A stretch of DNA of 64,000 bases from positions 806,001-870,000 of the forward strand of contig BDSL01000037.1 in assembly GCA_003116995.1 (NCBI GenBank), in the 5' to 3' direction. The notes beneath the pieces are model-generated. The model was not told where the DNA came from. It made no database searches and was given only the letters and a program-made list of their open reading frames with translations. The stretch comes from Yamagishiella unicocca (lineage: Eukaryota; Chlorophyta; Chlorophyceae; Chlamydomonadales; Volvocaceae). Shown here piece after piece: positions 22,019 to 34,257 of this stretch; positions within the stretch are counted from its first letter, which is position 1; the number at the start of each line of letters is the position of its first letter. The translations under genes were made by a program, and so were the position numbers.

Positions 22019-24191
22019 CTACTGCTGCACCGCCCTTTTGCCAACCGCGGCTGGTTTCCTGCCGATCATGTTCCTCAGCGCCCATCTGTGACGCCGCTGC
22101 TCCCTCTCCAGCCACACCCGCATCTCGCGCCTGTTCTGCAAGCCGCCCTCGTCCCTCCACCACTCATGGCACTGCCCAGCTGCCGACACGGCCTCGTCCC
22201 AGTCCAGCGGGCAGCCCGCCTCCGCCAGCCAGCGCAGCGCGGCCACGGGAGCATTGTCCCGAACACAGGTCAGGAAGACCTCCCGGCCGGGGCCCCAGGG
22301 ACAGCCCAGCCGCCGCAGGCAGCTCAGCGTGGCCAGGTCGCCGCAGCTGGCGGCCTTGACGTAGGGCGATCCGTCGCGCTGGGTAGGGGGGTCAAGAGGG
22401 GGTAACTGATAACCCGCGAACCCACGGCCAAGAGGAGGGTACACGGGGGGCTGGGGACAACCTTAACCCCCAACCGTAACCTCAACCCCCAACCGCAGCC
22501 TCAATCCCCAACCCCAACCTCAACCCCCAACCCTATCCCTCAACCCCCAACCCTAACCTCAACCTCCGCAACGATCGTTATTCGATGGCACCACTCGCTG
22601 TCCCTGGACCCCTCAACCCGGTCCAGCACCAGCCCGGGCCGGTCTGATGTCCCCGCTGCCACACCCCGTTGGAAGGCTCCCGACCCCGTCCCTCGGTCGC
22701 CAGCCAGCGGGTCTCATGGACCCGAGCCCACTACCCGCATGCAGCATCCCCGCCCCCCGCAAACCCCGCAAACGGTTTGCACACCGTTGATCTCTCCTCG
22801 CCAACCCTTCGCCGCTGGGGCAACTCTACCGCACGTACCTCCACTGGGCAGCCCTGCTCCACCAGCCACTCCAGTGCCTCCACGCTGCCCGCCGCCGCGG
22901 CATTGCTGAAGGCGGCTGCGGTCCAAGCGACACCGCGCTCGCGCAGCCAGGACAGCGTGTCCATGTGGGGAGCATGCAGATCCACGCTGCCCAAAACATC
23001 AACGCCCAACTCCTCCGCACCCCAGGCAACCACCTGCAGGCGCCCCATAGCCGCTGCACCAGCCAGAATATGCCGTGGATTAGTCAAGCACCCGTGCGCG
23101 TGCAGGACCTGCAGCACATCCAGGCGGCCACTCTCAGCCGCTATCCTGGCGGAGTACACATCGCTTGGCTTGACGCCCTCGCCCAGCAGGCCCTGCAGGT
23201 CGGCCAGGCGGCCAGTGCGGACCGCCGCGTCAGCTGCTGACGTGTCGACTGGGTACCCTCGCTGCCGCAGCCACGTCAGGCGCGCCGGGCCGTCAGGACA
23301 CGCAGCAGCCGACGCGCAGACGCCGGGGGAGGTACGGGGACCGCCCAGCCCCTCCAGCCACTCCACCTTCGCCTGCCAGTCGGGCGTGGGGCTGCGGGCC
23401 GCTGCTTCCACACACGCAAGCACCTCGTCCGCGCCGACTAGGGTATCCCCTGGCATCGACGTGTACGACATTTCGCTAGATTGCAGCCGCGCGTACTTCC
23501 CCCCCCGCAGGTCCCGGTGCAGCCGCTGCAGCGCCGCCAGGTCGCAGCCCCGCGCTGCTGCCGAAAGTACGACCCCGTACGGAGGTACGGGGATGCGTCG
23601 CTGATGCAGAAGCCACTCCATCAGGCCCACGTGGCCACCGATAGCGGCAACCAGGGTTGGATCGTCCGAATACAGTAGGCTGCGTGGGCTGCCGTACCAG
23701 CCCAGGGGACGCCTGCTCCAGGGGCAACCGTTGGCCAGGAGCAGCTCACAAATCGTCTGTCTCCCCGCGCCTGCTGCTGCGCTGAAGGCGTTGCCCCAGG
23801 GGCAGCCGCGCTGCCGAAGCCATAGGCAAGCGTCCATCTGCCCTGCGGCGGCGGCAGCCTCCAGTATCTCCTGTGTCGGAACGCACCCAGCGCTCTCCAG
23901 AGCCACCGCCAGGTTGGCTAGGCAGCCGCTGGCTGCTGTCAGGCACAGCAGCTCGCGCCGCTGCCGTAGCGTCAGGGACCGCATGGCGCCAGGCCCTCCC
24001 CACCGCCGCTGAAACTCTTGCGGGGGCGATGGAAGCGATAGTCGGACAGCTACGGGAGGCCGGAACTGCGCTGCTGCGGCCTTGTTCACCAGCCGGATGG
24101 TGCACGGCACCTCGTTGGGGGGCAGAAAGCGCGCAATGCAGTCCACAATTCCTGGCATCCAGATGTGTACGAGGCTATCGACTGTTGTCAT
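22019..24191 (-). CDS. F-box-like/ankyrin-repeat protein of the volvocine expanded family, 2 exons
   Basis: Exons 24191-22839 and 22378-22019 join in phase to 570 aa. Residues 8-45 (WMPGIVDCIARFLPPNEV..IRLVNKAAAAQF) form an F-box-like helical module. It is followed by roughly ten degenerate ankyrin-type units with the motif AA..G....WLR.RGCPW. This is the architecture of a large Chlamydomonas/Volvox family. Ankyrin units bind proteins and the N-terminal module suggests an SCF ubiquitin-ligase adaptor, but the function is inferred. Exon 1 ends in GAG before a consensus gtacgt donor. The C-terminus is basic. The intron contains CAACCCC-type tandem repeats and a fragment of repeat family A. Confidence 0.85.
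22411..22430 (+). repeat. Fragment of interspersed repeat family A
   Basis: AACCCGCGAACCCACGGCCA, matching the core of the copies at 7301, 36291 and 50890. It is in the intron of the ankyrin gene. Confidence 0.5.
22450..22565. repeat. CAACCCC/CCCTAACC tandem repeat in the ankyrin gene intron
   Basis: About ten imperfect copies of an 11-13-bp unit such as CCCCAACCCTAACCTCAA. It resembles degenerate telomere-like sequence but is not a perfect CCCTAAA array. Confidence 0.75.
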
Positions 24192-25252
24192 TTCAGCTGG
24201 GCCAGATGTTCTAACTATAAGGTAGCCTAGCGATTCCCCGAATCTATGCAGATCGTGTCTATTACATACCAGTTGCGAGCGTTCAGGAAGGCGTATAACT
24301 GTTTTAATTAGGTGGATAAAGTATTGCTGGACGCACCCAGCCTATTACCGGCAGTTCCAGAATAACAGTAGGGCTATCACGCCCACAGTCAAGATGTTGG
24401 CTGGAAAAAATATATGAACGTACAAAACTGTGACTTGACCGCGTCGAATTTTCATAGCGTAGGCGTACGGAAAGGGGAATTTCATTTGTACAAGCAAAGG
24501 GTACTGTTTACAATTTTCACAGGCACTCACCTCCGTTCAGTTCCTGCGGGCGACATAATGACTTGCGTATAAATTTACTTCAGTATTGCGCTCGCTGGTT
24601 ATCCCCGCGACCATGTTGCTACACCTTGCGCAAAAGATGAACGGCTTGCGCTGTTGTATGTTTAACAAATGCACGTATAGAAAATAGTTACTTTTTGAAC
24701 TCATTCATCGCCCGTAATTGTGGTGGTGTGTCCAGCGCGTCGCCATCATGAGACGAGGCTCCTACCCTTGAGGAGATCAGGGACATTACCTTGGTCAAGT
24801 ATTTTTCGCGACAATACCATAAGCTCTGGTTTGTAATGAAACCTGGAGCGTTGAGAAATTATTGCGTCGCAATGTCCCTCGTGACAGCTGCAATGGTTAC
24901 TGCGGTCGCGGGCGCTGGCTATGGCGGGGTCACAAATGCCGGATCGGCCGATGGGGCAGCTCAACGGGCGGAGCAAACGACGGCGTAGCAAGCGACGACA
25001 CAACGACCGACGGAGCAGCAACTGACAGGGCGTAACTGGCAGGCAGGGCCACAACTGGCAGCGGGTTGGACGGGTTGCAGCACTGGCCGCGGGCCCTGTC
25101 GCTGCCGGCTCGCGCGCCGGCCGCCGCCGATATAGTTACGGGCTCATTTCCGTGCTATGTGTAACGGTAGCCTTCCCACTAGCACTCTCTCTGTCATTTT
25201 CGCTAAGGATACAAACCGGATCAAATGCACAAATGTGTTTATCCGAGTGGGT
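24192..25252. other. Intergenic, no supported gene
   Basis: The left part (24192-24700) is unusually AT-rich for this window and includes the promoter of the minus-strand ankyrin gene. No coding frame of interest was seen. Confidence 0.45.
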
Positions 25253-25268
25253 GGTGTTGAGAAACACC
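25253..25268 (-). terminator. Histone 3' stem-loop of H2A
   Basis: On the transcript strand GGTGTTTCTCAACACC, a 6-bp stem with a 4-nt loop, 44 bp past the H2A stop codon. It is the hairpin used in place of a poly(A) tail by replication-dependent histone mRNAs. Confidence 0.9.
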
Positions 25269-25311
25269 GTGTTGTTGTGGCTCGACTGCCAGAAGAGGCA
25301 TCCTTGACCGC

Positions 25312-25707
25312 TTAAGCATCCTCATCAGCCGACCCCTTGGCGCCCTTGGACTTCTTCGGCAGCAGCACCGCGTGGATATTGGGCAGCACACCACCGGATG
25401 CGATGGTCACCTCGCCCAGGAGCTTGCCCAACTCTTCATCGTTGCGGATAGCCAGCTGGATGTGGCGAGGAACAATGCGGTTCTTCTTGTTGTCGCGAGC
25501 AGCGTTTCCGGCCAGCTCCAGCACCTCGGCAGTCAGGTATTCGAGCACAGCGGCCAGGTATACGGGCGCGCCAGCGCCAACACGCTCAGCATACTTGCCC
25601 TTCTTTAGGTAGCGCGCAATTCGGCCAACAGGGAACTGCAGACCGGCCTTAGAGCTGCGGCTCACAGCCTTCTTGCCGGCGGTCTTGCCCTTGCCACGGC
25701 CAGCCAT
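25312..25707 (-). CDS. H2A: Histone H2A, intronless
   Basis: A continuous 131-aa frame from ATG 25707. It contains the N-terminal [14 protein letters not shown] tail, the [14 protein letters not shown] helix, the acidic-patch-forming [12 protein letters not shown] region and [23 protein letters not shown]. The tail ends KGSADEDA and lacks an SQ(E/D) H2A.X motif, so it is a canonical replication-type H2A that pairs with H2B in nucleosomes. It is transcribed divergently from H2B across 293 bp. A TATA-like CTTATAAC (minus strand, about 25776-25783) lies about 70 bp upstream of the ATG, and the histone hairpin follows the stop. Together these indicate S-phase expression. Confidence 0.97.
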   Translation of the reverse strand: MAGRGKGKTAGKKAVSRSSKAGLQFPVGRIARYLKKGKYAERVGAGAPVYLAAVLEYLTAEVLELAGNAARDNKKNRIVPRHIQLAIRNDEELGKLLGEVTIASGGVLPNIHAVLLPKKSKGAKGSADEDA

Positions 25708-26000
25708 TCTATCAAAAAGGGCGTTTGATACGATTAAAATAAATTAGATAGGAAAAATTGCGAATGGTAGCTTTAGTTATAAGCAAATGAAGAGCGCTGC
25801 ACATTATGTACCAATATGTCAGTTTCGTAGTACGGGTACCGTTGGTCCGAGCACGAGCCGGATCGCCGGGTATTCCTACAGAAACAAGGCAGGTGTGTAT
25901 TTTATATATATATTTTAAACTACTACCGCTCCTTGTACTGTATGTATGATTCTCTGACTCTCAAGTTCCTTTATTTCCTTTAGCGCTCGCAACGGCGACC
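25708..26000. promoter_or_regulatory. Shared divergent promoter of H2A and H2B
   Basis: 293 bp between divergent start codons. A TATA-rich block, TTTATATATATATTTTAAA (25901-25919), serves H2B and a minus-strand CTTATAAC near 25780 serves H2A. Confidence 0.75.
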
Positions 26001-26468
26001 ATGGCACCTAAGACGAAGGACGAGAAGGTCGCCTCGCAGCCCGACAAGGCCGAGGCAACGGCCGAGGCTAAACCTAAGGCCGATAAGGCACCCAAAAAGG
26101 ACAAGAAGTCTCCCTCGAAGAAGGCTGCTAAGGTGCCCGATGCCGAGACCTCCGACAAGCCCAAGGCCAAGAAGGCCAAGAAAGTCTCCAAGGGCGAGAC
26201 ATACAAGCTGTACATTTACAAGGTGCTGAAGCAGGTGCATCCTGATACCGGCATCAGCTCAAAGGCGATGTCCATCATGAACAGCTTCATCAACGACATC
26301 TTTGAGAAGGTCGCCACGGAGGCATCAAAGCTGAGCCGCTACAACAAGAAGCCCACCGTCACATCGCGCGAAATTCAGACTGCTGTCCGCCTCGTGCTGC
26401 CTGGCGAACTTGCCAAACATGCTGTGTCAGAGGGCACCAAGGCCGTTACCAAGTTTACGTCGGCGTGA
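26001..26468 (+). CDS. H2B: Histone H2B, intronless
   Basis: A 155-aa continuous frame. Residues 1-65 are a long tail of Lys/Ala/Pro/Asp/Glu, longer than animal H2B but usual in plants and green algae. The fold begins at [23 protein letters not shown], continues through the [14 protein letters not shown] helix, and ends with [23 protein letters not shown], which includes the conserved ubiquitinated-Lys context AVTK. It pairs with the divergent H2A gene and ends in the histone hairpin at 26506. Confidence 0.97.
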   Translation: MAPKTKDEKVASQPDKAEATAEAKPKADKAPKKDKKSPSKKAAKVPDAETSDKPKAKKAKKVSKGETYKLYIYKVLKQVHPDTGISSKAMSIMNSFINDIFEKVATEASKLSRYNKKPTVTSREIQTAVRLVLPGELAKHAVSEGTKAVTKFTSA

Positions 26469-26505
26469 ACAGCCAATCGGTCGCTCTTCTAACATTCCGC
26501 AACCC

Positions 26506-26521
26506 GGTGTTCCTTAACACC
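26506..26521 (+). terminator. Histone 3' stem-loop of H2B
   Basis: GGTGTTCCTTAACACC, 6-bp stem and 4-nt loop, 38 bp after the H2B stop. Confidence 0.9.
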
Positions 26522-27256
26522 ACCCTTATGGATGCCAGCTTACATGCATGTTTCGCTCAAACCCCGTTTAGACGGATTTCGATACCGCGGTAATCGCCGC
26601 TTAGTTAGGGAACCAAACCAGCCAAACAGCATTTTAGGGTTTTGATAAACAGTATTTTGACCTGCACGTCTTCACCCGTCGGGTAATTCAGGTACCTAAG
26701 TCCGACCAGGGGGGAGGACATGCATAAAGGGGGCTTTGGGGCGCGAATACGCGGGAGGGTTAGCACAAGCTGGGGTACCGACTGGCACGACGGGCTGGGC
26801 GCAAGTGGAATGGAATGCTGCGGTCCAGGTGGGAGACATAGCGCCAGGAAACACGGTTGCGATGCCGGGTAACCAACGAAGTCACTGGATAGGCGCAGCC
26901 AAGCCGGGAAGTGACCCGGCCATGAATGGGTGTCCTCAACCAGAGGCAGAGTCTCAGGGCTGTGACCAGGTCTCCCATAGCCGTGACAACAAGGGGGGGG
27001 ACGGGGGCCGGAAACGTGACCTTAGCGCCGCTCGGCCAAAAGAAGCTCCAGGGAAGCTTCAGGCGAGAGCGCGTATTGAACAGGTAGCCGAGGACGAATT
27101 GTTGAGCCCAGTAAACCCATGGCTACAGTTAAACCCATGATGGACATGCCCAAATGCTACAGTGGCACAGTGATGAGTAGGCAAAGGGCACACAGGGCAC
27201 TGAGCACCCATGATACAGCTCAGAAATCCGAGGCGTCAACGGCGTCTTGTTATGGT
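26522..27256. other. Intergenic between H2B and H3, no supported gene
   Basis: Two convergent histone transcripts end at either side. The open frame at 26736-27140 has no domain character. A TTTTAGGGTTTT telomere-like motif occurs near 26634. Confidence 0.45.
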
Positions 27257-27272
27257 GGTGTTGAGAAACACC
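27257..27272 (-). terminator. Histone 3' stem-loop of H3
   Basis: On the transcript GGTGTTTCTCAACACC, identical to the H2A hairpin, 39 bp past the H3 stop codon. Confidence 0.9.
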
Positions 27273-27310
27273 GTTTTTTTAACAGCGATTGGATCGGCGC
27301 CAGGATTGCT

Positions 27311-28587
<1,277 letters not shown>

Positions 28588-28627
28588 GCAAGTCGCTCTC
28601 GCTCGTTCCCATTCTCTCTATAAACTC

Positions 28628-28643
28628 GGTGTTTTTCAACACC
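28628..28643 (+). terminator. Histone 3' stem-loop of H4
   Basis: GGTGTTTTTCAACACC, 6-bp stem and 4-nt loop, 41 bp after the stop. Confidence 0.9.
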
Positions 28644-30430
28644 ACCAATTCCGACACTGTCACGCCGTTTATGCAGGACTGGAAGTCAGGGTAAAAATGA
28701 TTTTGCTGTTCTGTTCTACCCTTGTATTGATGTACTCCTTGACCCGACTGGATTAAGTTCTCACGGCCTTTCCTAATACACCATTTTTCATACACCCTTC
28801 CCCGAACGCTATTTTACAGATCCGGACTCGAAAGGGTCCGAACACGATACATACCGTCTGTGTGACGGTCACGATGCCCGGACCTCAAGGTGCCATCTCA
28901 CAATACCAGCGCCCCCAACAGCCACGGAACGCACGTCGCACCCTGCCTCGCCAACAACGCAACCCGCACAAGTCCGCGGCAATGCAGGACAACCTTCTCG
29001 AGGCAATCACTGACCCGCATACGGGCTCGCAGCTACCCGTGCAGCAACCTCGGCACGAAGATCCAACCGCAACGCCCGCTCTCTAGGCCAGGGCGTCTGC
29101 TGGTTACTCGACGGCGCACACACAAACAATGTACACGACATCGACTCGGGACTACTGTATGGTACACGGTCAAACGCACGGGGTGCTCATCCAGGGAGCG
29201 GAACTTGGGCCCAAAAATCACGTTCGTACTAGGGTGGCGCGCTAGCATGAACGAACACGCACCCAACCAGCTTCTGAGGGAACACGGGCGACAAGCGCAC
29301 ACGGACTGCTCGGCCTTCATCTCCAGGGACGAGCAGGAAGCCAAACCAGCCACTGCCCTGGGGGAGGGAGGACGGGCAGGCGGCCATACCCAGGTGCACT
29401 ATTATTGTCAAAACTTCACGAAGCCCCTTCAGTCGATGCCTGGCCGTTATATGGTACTAGTCATAGTGCCGGCGGCAGTAGCTGTGCGCCTTTTTAGACC
29501 GACGGATGACGACTGCCCAACGTGTCACCAATGACACCGCCACCACCGCCTCCATCTCTCACGCGCGCGAGGCGAACAGTGCGCCAACATGCAAAACCTG
29601 ACCAAGACCAAAGTTCGCCTATACGGCGCAGCGCTTATTTTGCTGTAGGCGCACAAACAGCTACGCATACACTAGGATGGGGCGGCATGGGGTGTTAGGC
29701 ACTTTGGCAGACGTCCCATCACACCCTCATAGGACACCCTTTTGGTCCGGTCATCCGTGTACGGGTTGGACAGCGCCGGTGCGCTTGCAAACACGCAGAA
29801 TGAAAAACAATTGGGAAAGAAGACCGAGGGTAACCCTCGCTTGACTCGCTCTCAACTCCGAAGCCCTAGGGCATTCCCGAAGAATACCCGAATGCACCGG
29901 TCCAGGCGGCGGGACAGCGGTCTGAGGGCTCGACCGCGCCTGCCGCTGCCCGCTGTCGTGGTATTGCCGCAATCGGCGGCCTTTCCAGCGCCATCACCCT
30001 CAACGCGCTGGCACGCAAGACCGCACCCTGAATAATGCCGTCCTTGTAATGACACCTGTAATACACCCGCAGCTGGTGTCGGCACACACTGTAACACACA
30101 CCGGGCCGCACCCCAGCTGAGCGAGCGACCAAGAATGGCGTCTCCATGCATGAAATGTCTGCCGACGGCAGCGACACAGATTACTTTTAAGGCTCTACAA
30201 CTCCCGGACAACCAACCAACCAACCCATTTAGCCAATGATGCGGCCAACTAACCAACTAATCAACTGAAGGAATAACGGCTGCGGTGTGCGCGCCTCCTG
30301 GCACGCATGCTCGCGCTAAGCGTGGCGCCCGTAATAATACAACTCGTGACTCATGCAACCAACCCAAAACCGACCCATTTGGCTCCTTCCCATGTGATCC
30401 TGCCAGCTCCTGGGCGCCTGCATCTCCCCG
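28644..30430. other. Intergenic, no supported gene
   Basis: Several Arg/His/Thr-rich frames on both strands show neither domain nor splice logic. Some CAAC-rich simple sequence occurs at 30205-30265. Confidence 0.4.
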
Positions 30431-30435
30431 TTACA
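30431..30435 (-). terminator. Candidate TGTAA poly(A) signal of the F-box/LRR gene
   Basis: TTACA on the plus strand, 187 bp past the minus-strand stop at 30622. Confidence 0.4.
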
Positions 30436-30621
30436 ACCCGTGCGGGAGAGTCTGTCCGAGATGCCTGCCTTGCCTCCAACCACACCAGAACAAGGAGGAC
30501 ACCGGGCTCGGATCCTAGCCCCAGGGGGCCGCCACCCGCCGCTGCCGCCACTTCCTCGGGCCGGCCCTCGGAGCTCCCCCTTTGGGCACCGCAGCTACAG
30601 CTGCTGCAGCTGCCGCCATTG

Positions 30622-33600
30622 CTACAGCTGCACTCGGACCTCCTCGCAGGCCACCTTGGCGGGTGCGGCGCACCTAGGGGAGGGGGCAGAGGGGGTGTAA
30701 AGCGGGGTCAGGACCGGTACTGGAAGTGATGGGTCGGGCGTAACCAGGCGGGTAGACGGGGCTGCCGAAGGGGGCGTGACGGTGAACAAAGGACAAGGGG
30801 CACATGCCGAGAATGCTACAGGCGTCGGCGGCTGAAGACGCAGGGCGGCGGGGCTGCAGCGCCCACCCTGGAGCCCACCCTGAAGCCAGATTCTGCCTCC
30901 GATGACGACCCACCTCCCGGAGGAGCCAACCGACGCCGCCGCCGTCACTGGTGCTGCCGGTGCCGGTGTCGCTGGCGCTGCTCCACCGCCACAGGTGTAC
31001 ACCGCAGGTGCGGAAGGGGGCCAGGCGGGCAGCGGCAGTGACGGCGCCGCCGGGGGGCATACGGCCCGCCAGCAGCGCGCCGCCGCGCCGCCGCCGACCT
31101 CGCCGCTCGGCCCCAGCCGTACTACCTCCGCTGCCGTCACCCCACCTCGGGGCAGCAGCACCCGCAGAACTGCGGGCGACATGGGACTGCGGCCGCCGCC
31201 GCTGTCCAGGCCGCAGCCGATGTAGTCGAGGCCGCCGCCGCTGTCCAGGCCGCCGCCGCCAACAATGTAGCTTCCGACGTAGCTGCCGAGGTGTGCCCTG
31301 AGGTGAGGTTCCGCTGCTGGGGGTCGTGCCACAGGCTGCGCTGACACCGCCGCCAACAAGGACGCCACCCCCTGGGCGCTGATGGCGCTGGGCTCGCACT
31401 TGCCGCAGTCCACCTGCGGGGGAATTTGAGGAAGACCCGTGGATGCGAGGAAAACCCGTATAGAACAGACCATTTTAGATGCATGCTGGAGAACTGGGGA
31501 GACCTGGGGGTGATGGGGGCGGGCGGAGGCCAGGTGACGGGGGGGCAGCAGGGGCTCAACAAGTGCCCGTAAACCTGACCAGGGGGAGGCGGGGGTTGTG
31601 AGGAAAGGGGGGGGGGGCGCCGGGAGCCCGGCCCAACCGTGGATGCTCTCGTGGCTGGCTGCGCCCCTCCTATGACTAGCCGTGGTGGAGCAGCAGCGGC
31701 CACCGCATCCACAACCTGGCCCACGTCCTGCTAGTGCCGCCACTGCTAGTGCCGGCCCTGCTAGTGCCGCCTCAGCCCAGCTAGTGCCCTAGTTCCCCGG
31801 GAGGTGGGGGAGGGAGGGCCCACGTACCAGTCGCAGCGCCCCGCAGTGTGCCGCCAGCGCCGCCAGCGACCTGTCGCCCATCGAGCTGGTGAGCTGTGGG
31901 GGGAGGAGGGAGGGGAGGGGAGGGAGGGAGGGGAGGGGAGGGAGGGAGGGGAGGGAGGGAGGGGAGGGGGGGAGGAGAGGGAGGAATTTGGGGCGGACAG
32001 GGCTTCGGGGCCTGGTGTGAGGTGCGCTCTTTCGCTCCAATCCCACGAGCCAAGCCGCCCCCTTTGTTTCCCATGCTGGCATCATGCTGACACGACGCCG
32101 TACCCCACCCCAGGCCCACACGGGGGCTTTCCTCTCATACACCCCCTCACCTTGACCTCCTGCAGCGCCCCCCCGCTGTTGGCCGCCAGCGCCTCCACCG
32201 ACTCGTCCGTCACCCGCCGTAGCTTGCCCGACAGGACCACACGCGAGAGGGAGGAGCAGGCCTGGAGCGGGGCCGGGGCGGGAGGGGGGAGGGGAGCGGG
32301 AGTCGGGGTATGCGTTGGATGGATGAAAAGTGGTGGGGGTGCCGGTGGTGGGGGTGCCGGTGGTGGGGGTGCCGGACCGTGCATCAAGCCAGCCATGACC
32401 CTCCTCCTTCCTCGCTTCGCCGGTCTTCTCTGCCACCGGCTTTCCCTGCCCTCCACCGCATGGGCCCAATCACCATTTACAACTTTCGATGCCGTACGGT
32501 AGCATTTACTGGCCGCGTCTCGCGACCCACGTGCTAGGTGCTGGCAGCTTCTGTTGTGCGAAACGCACAGCGCAGCCTCATCAGCCCTGCCTGCTCGTCA
32601 ATACGCCGTACACTCCTTTTCAGCACTCTACCTCGCTCCCTTCCCACCACTGCCTTCCCCCCTTCTCGTGCTAACCCTCTCCCTCCCCCGGACCAGAGCC
32701 CACACCGCACACCCGCCCACCTGAAAAAGTACGACAGTGCCGTAGTCCGTGATCAGCTCGTGGTACCCGCCTGAGGAGTTGGAAGGGGCGGAGCACGGGC
32801 TGGTGGGGTACGAGACCTGGCCTCCTCGCTGCCTTCTCCCCCCTCCCGGATCTTCATGCCACCCCCTCTCCCCCTTCCCCGCCTCACCGAGCGCCAGGCT
32901 CCTCAGCCCCCTGCAGTGCACCGCCACCGCATAGAGGGAGCGGTTGGTGATGGCTCCGCAGTTAGTCAGCGACAGGCAGCTCAGGCGGGGGCAGCCGGCC
33001 GCCAGGGCCATCATGCCCGCGTCGCTGAAGAACTGCAGCCCGGGGAGGGAGGGGAGAGGGCAGGGGAGGGGCAAGTGAGGAAAAGGCTATCTGGGTTCGC
33101 CGTCTATCGCCGCCTCCCACGATGATAAACTGCACTATAGGTTTATTACCCATGTACCACTCTTCACCGATGTGTTGGTGCTTATCACCTCCATCGCAGC
33201 ACGGGAGGGCCTGCGAGCCGCACTCAGCCATCGATAGTTTGTGAACTGTCCTACCCATGTGAACTATCCTAACCCGTTTTTATGCCAAGCCCAACCCCTC
33301 ACCTCCGACGGCAGGCTGTAGCGAGTGAACGCCACCTCCAGGGAGGCCAGCAGCGGGCAGTGGGCCGCCACCGCCGCCGCGAACTCGTCCGTCATGCCGC
33401 CCAGGCAGCTGGTCGCCTCGTGCAGCGCCAGGTGCTGCAGGGAGGGCAGCGAGGAGGCCAGGCGCAGCGCAGCGGGGCCGGCGGTGTACGGCACCACCTG
33501 CGTGCAGCGCACGCCGGTGCTGAAGCGGCGCGCGCTGGCGGCGTCGCAGGCGGTGCGGTGCTGGTGCCTGCGGGGGAGGCGGCAGGTCAGACGGAGCGGA

Positions 33601-34257
33601 GTTTCGAGGGAGCAAGGGCGGCGCGGGAGACGGGGATAAGAGGGTTGACCGGGATGACTGGGTGGAGAAGGACGAGGGGATTACCATGTGGCGAAAGGGT
33701 CGCTTTCTCGCGCCCGACACCTGACTGTGGGCCTCGTTTACTTTTTGCGAATAGCCGGTCTGTTTTTAGCAGCCGCGCGCAAGGCGGCAGAGGACAGAGC
33801 AAGCGGATGGCAACGGTTCTGCGGTCCTCGCCAAAACTCTCGAGATGCAACCGAATCATCGGAGCGCACTATTATGTTCGCAGGTCGCGCCATAGTACAG
33901 AAGCTTGAGGTTCACTTCAGCCCCCTGATGGTTGCCCCCACCCCCACCTTTGTTCCGTCTAACCAACCTGGCCGAGATAAGAGTGATGACCGCACCCTTG
34001 GCACGTTCGATAAACTGGCGACAAGCCTCAGGGTGGACGCCATCGGAGCTCAGGTCAACTACTGAAGGGGGATGCTCGGCGCTAACCCGCGCAAGGCGTC
34101 GGCAGGCTACTGATGCAGCGACACGGCTCTGGATGTCAGTACGCCTTAAGATATTTTGAATCAGCGAGTCGTGTAAGCGAAGCAATGCGCTGCTTTCAGA
34201 ATCAGCGGAGACCGACGCAGGTATGTTGGCTATCACCGCCCCGGTAACAGAAGCCAT
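30622..34257 (-). CDS. F-box/leucine-rich-repeat protein, 7 exons
   Basis: Exons 34257-33968, 33567-33303, 33032-32888, 32770-32721, 32261-32151, 31893-31828 and 31413-30622 join in phase to 572 aa. Residues 26-62 (LLRLHDSLIQNILRRTDIQSRVAASVACRRLARVS) fit an F-box. From about 105 there are cysteine-type LRRs of the AMN1/FBXL class, for example ALAAGCPRLSCLSLTNCGAITNRSL, AVAVHCRGLRSLAL and ALAAHCGALRLVDCGKC. This is the architecture of SCF ubiquitin-ligase substrate receptors. The long last exon (264 codons) turns into a Gly/Pro/Ala-rich tail after about 340; its frame is open, but its function and exact end are less certain. Donor gtacgt after ALRL was preferred over a nearby alternative because it keeps the LRR register. 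Confidence 0.75.
31429..31497 (-). repeat. Interspersed intronic repeat, family B
   Basis: Reverse-oriented copy: GGAAGACCCGTGGATGCGAGG, then AACAGAC and GATGCATGCTGGAGAACT. It lies about 15 bp from the acceptor of the last F-box/LRR exon. Confidence 0.7.
31898..31985. repeat. GGAGGGGAGGG microsatellite beside an acceptor
   Basis: A G/A-rich array on the plus strand, so a long pyrimidine tract in the transcript directly before the acceptor at 31894. Confidence 0.8.

Noticed and set aside
26736..27140. 134-codon frame between H2B and H3
   Set aside because: No recognisable motif; it lies in the spacer between two histone 3' ends and has no promoter-like context.
30674..31399. Alternative frame for the last F-box/LRR exon
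   Set aside because: It breaks the leucine-rich-repeat register at LRLVDCGKC; the chosen donor (gtacgt) keeps it in phase.
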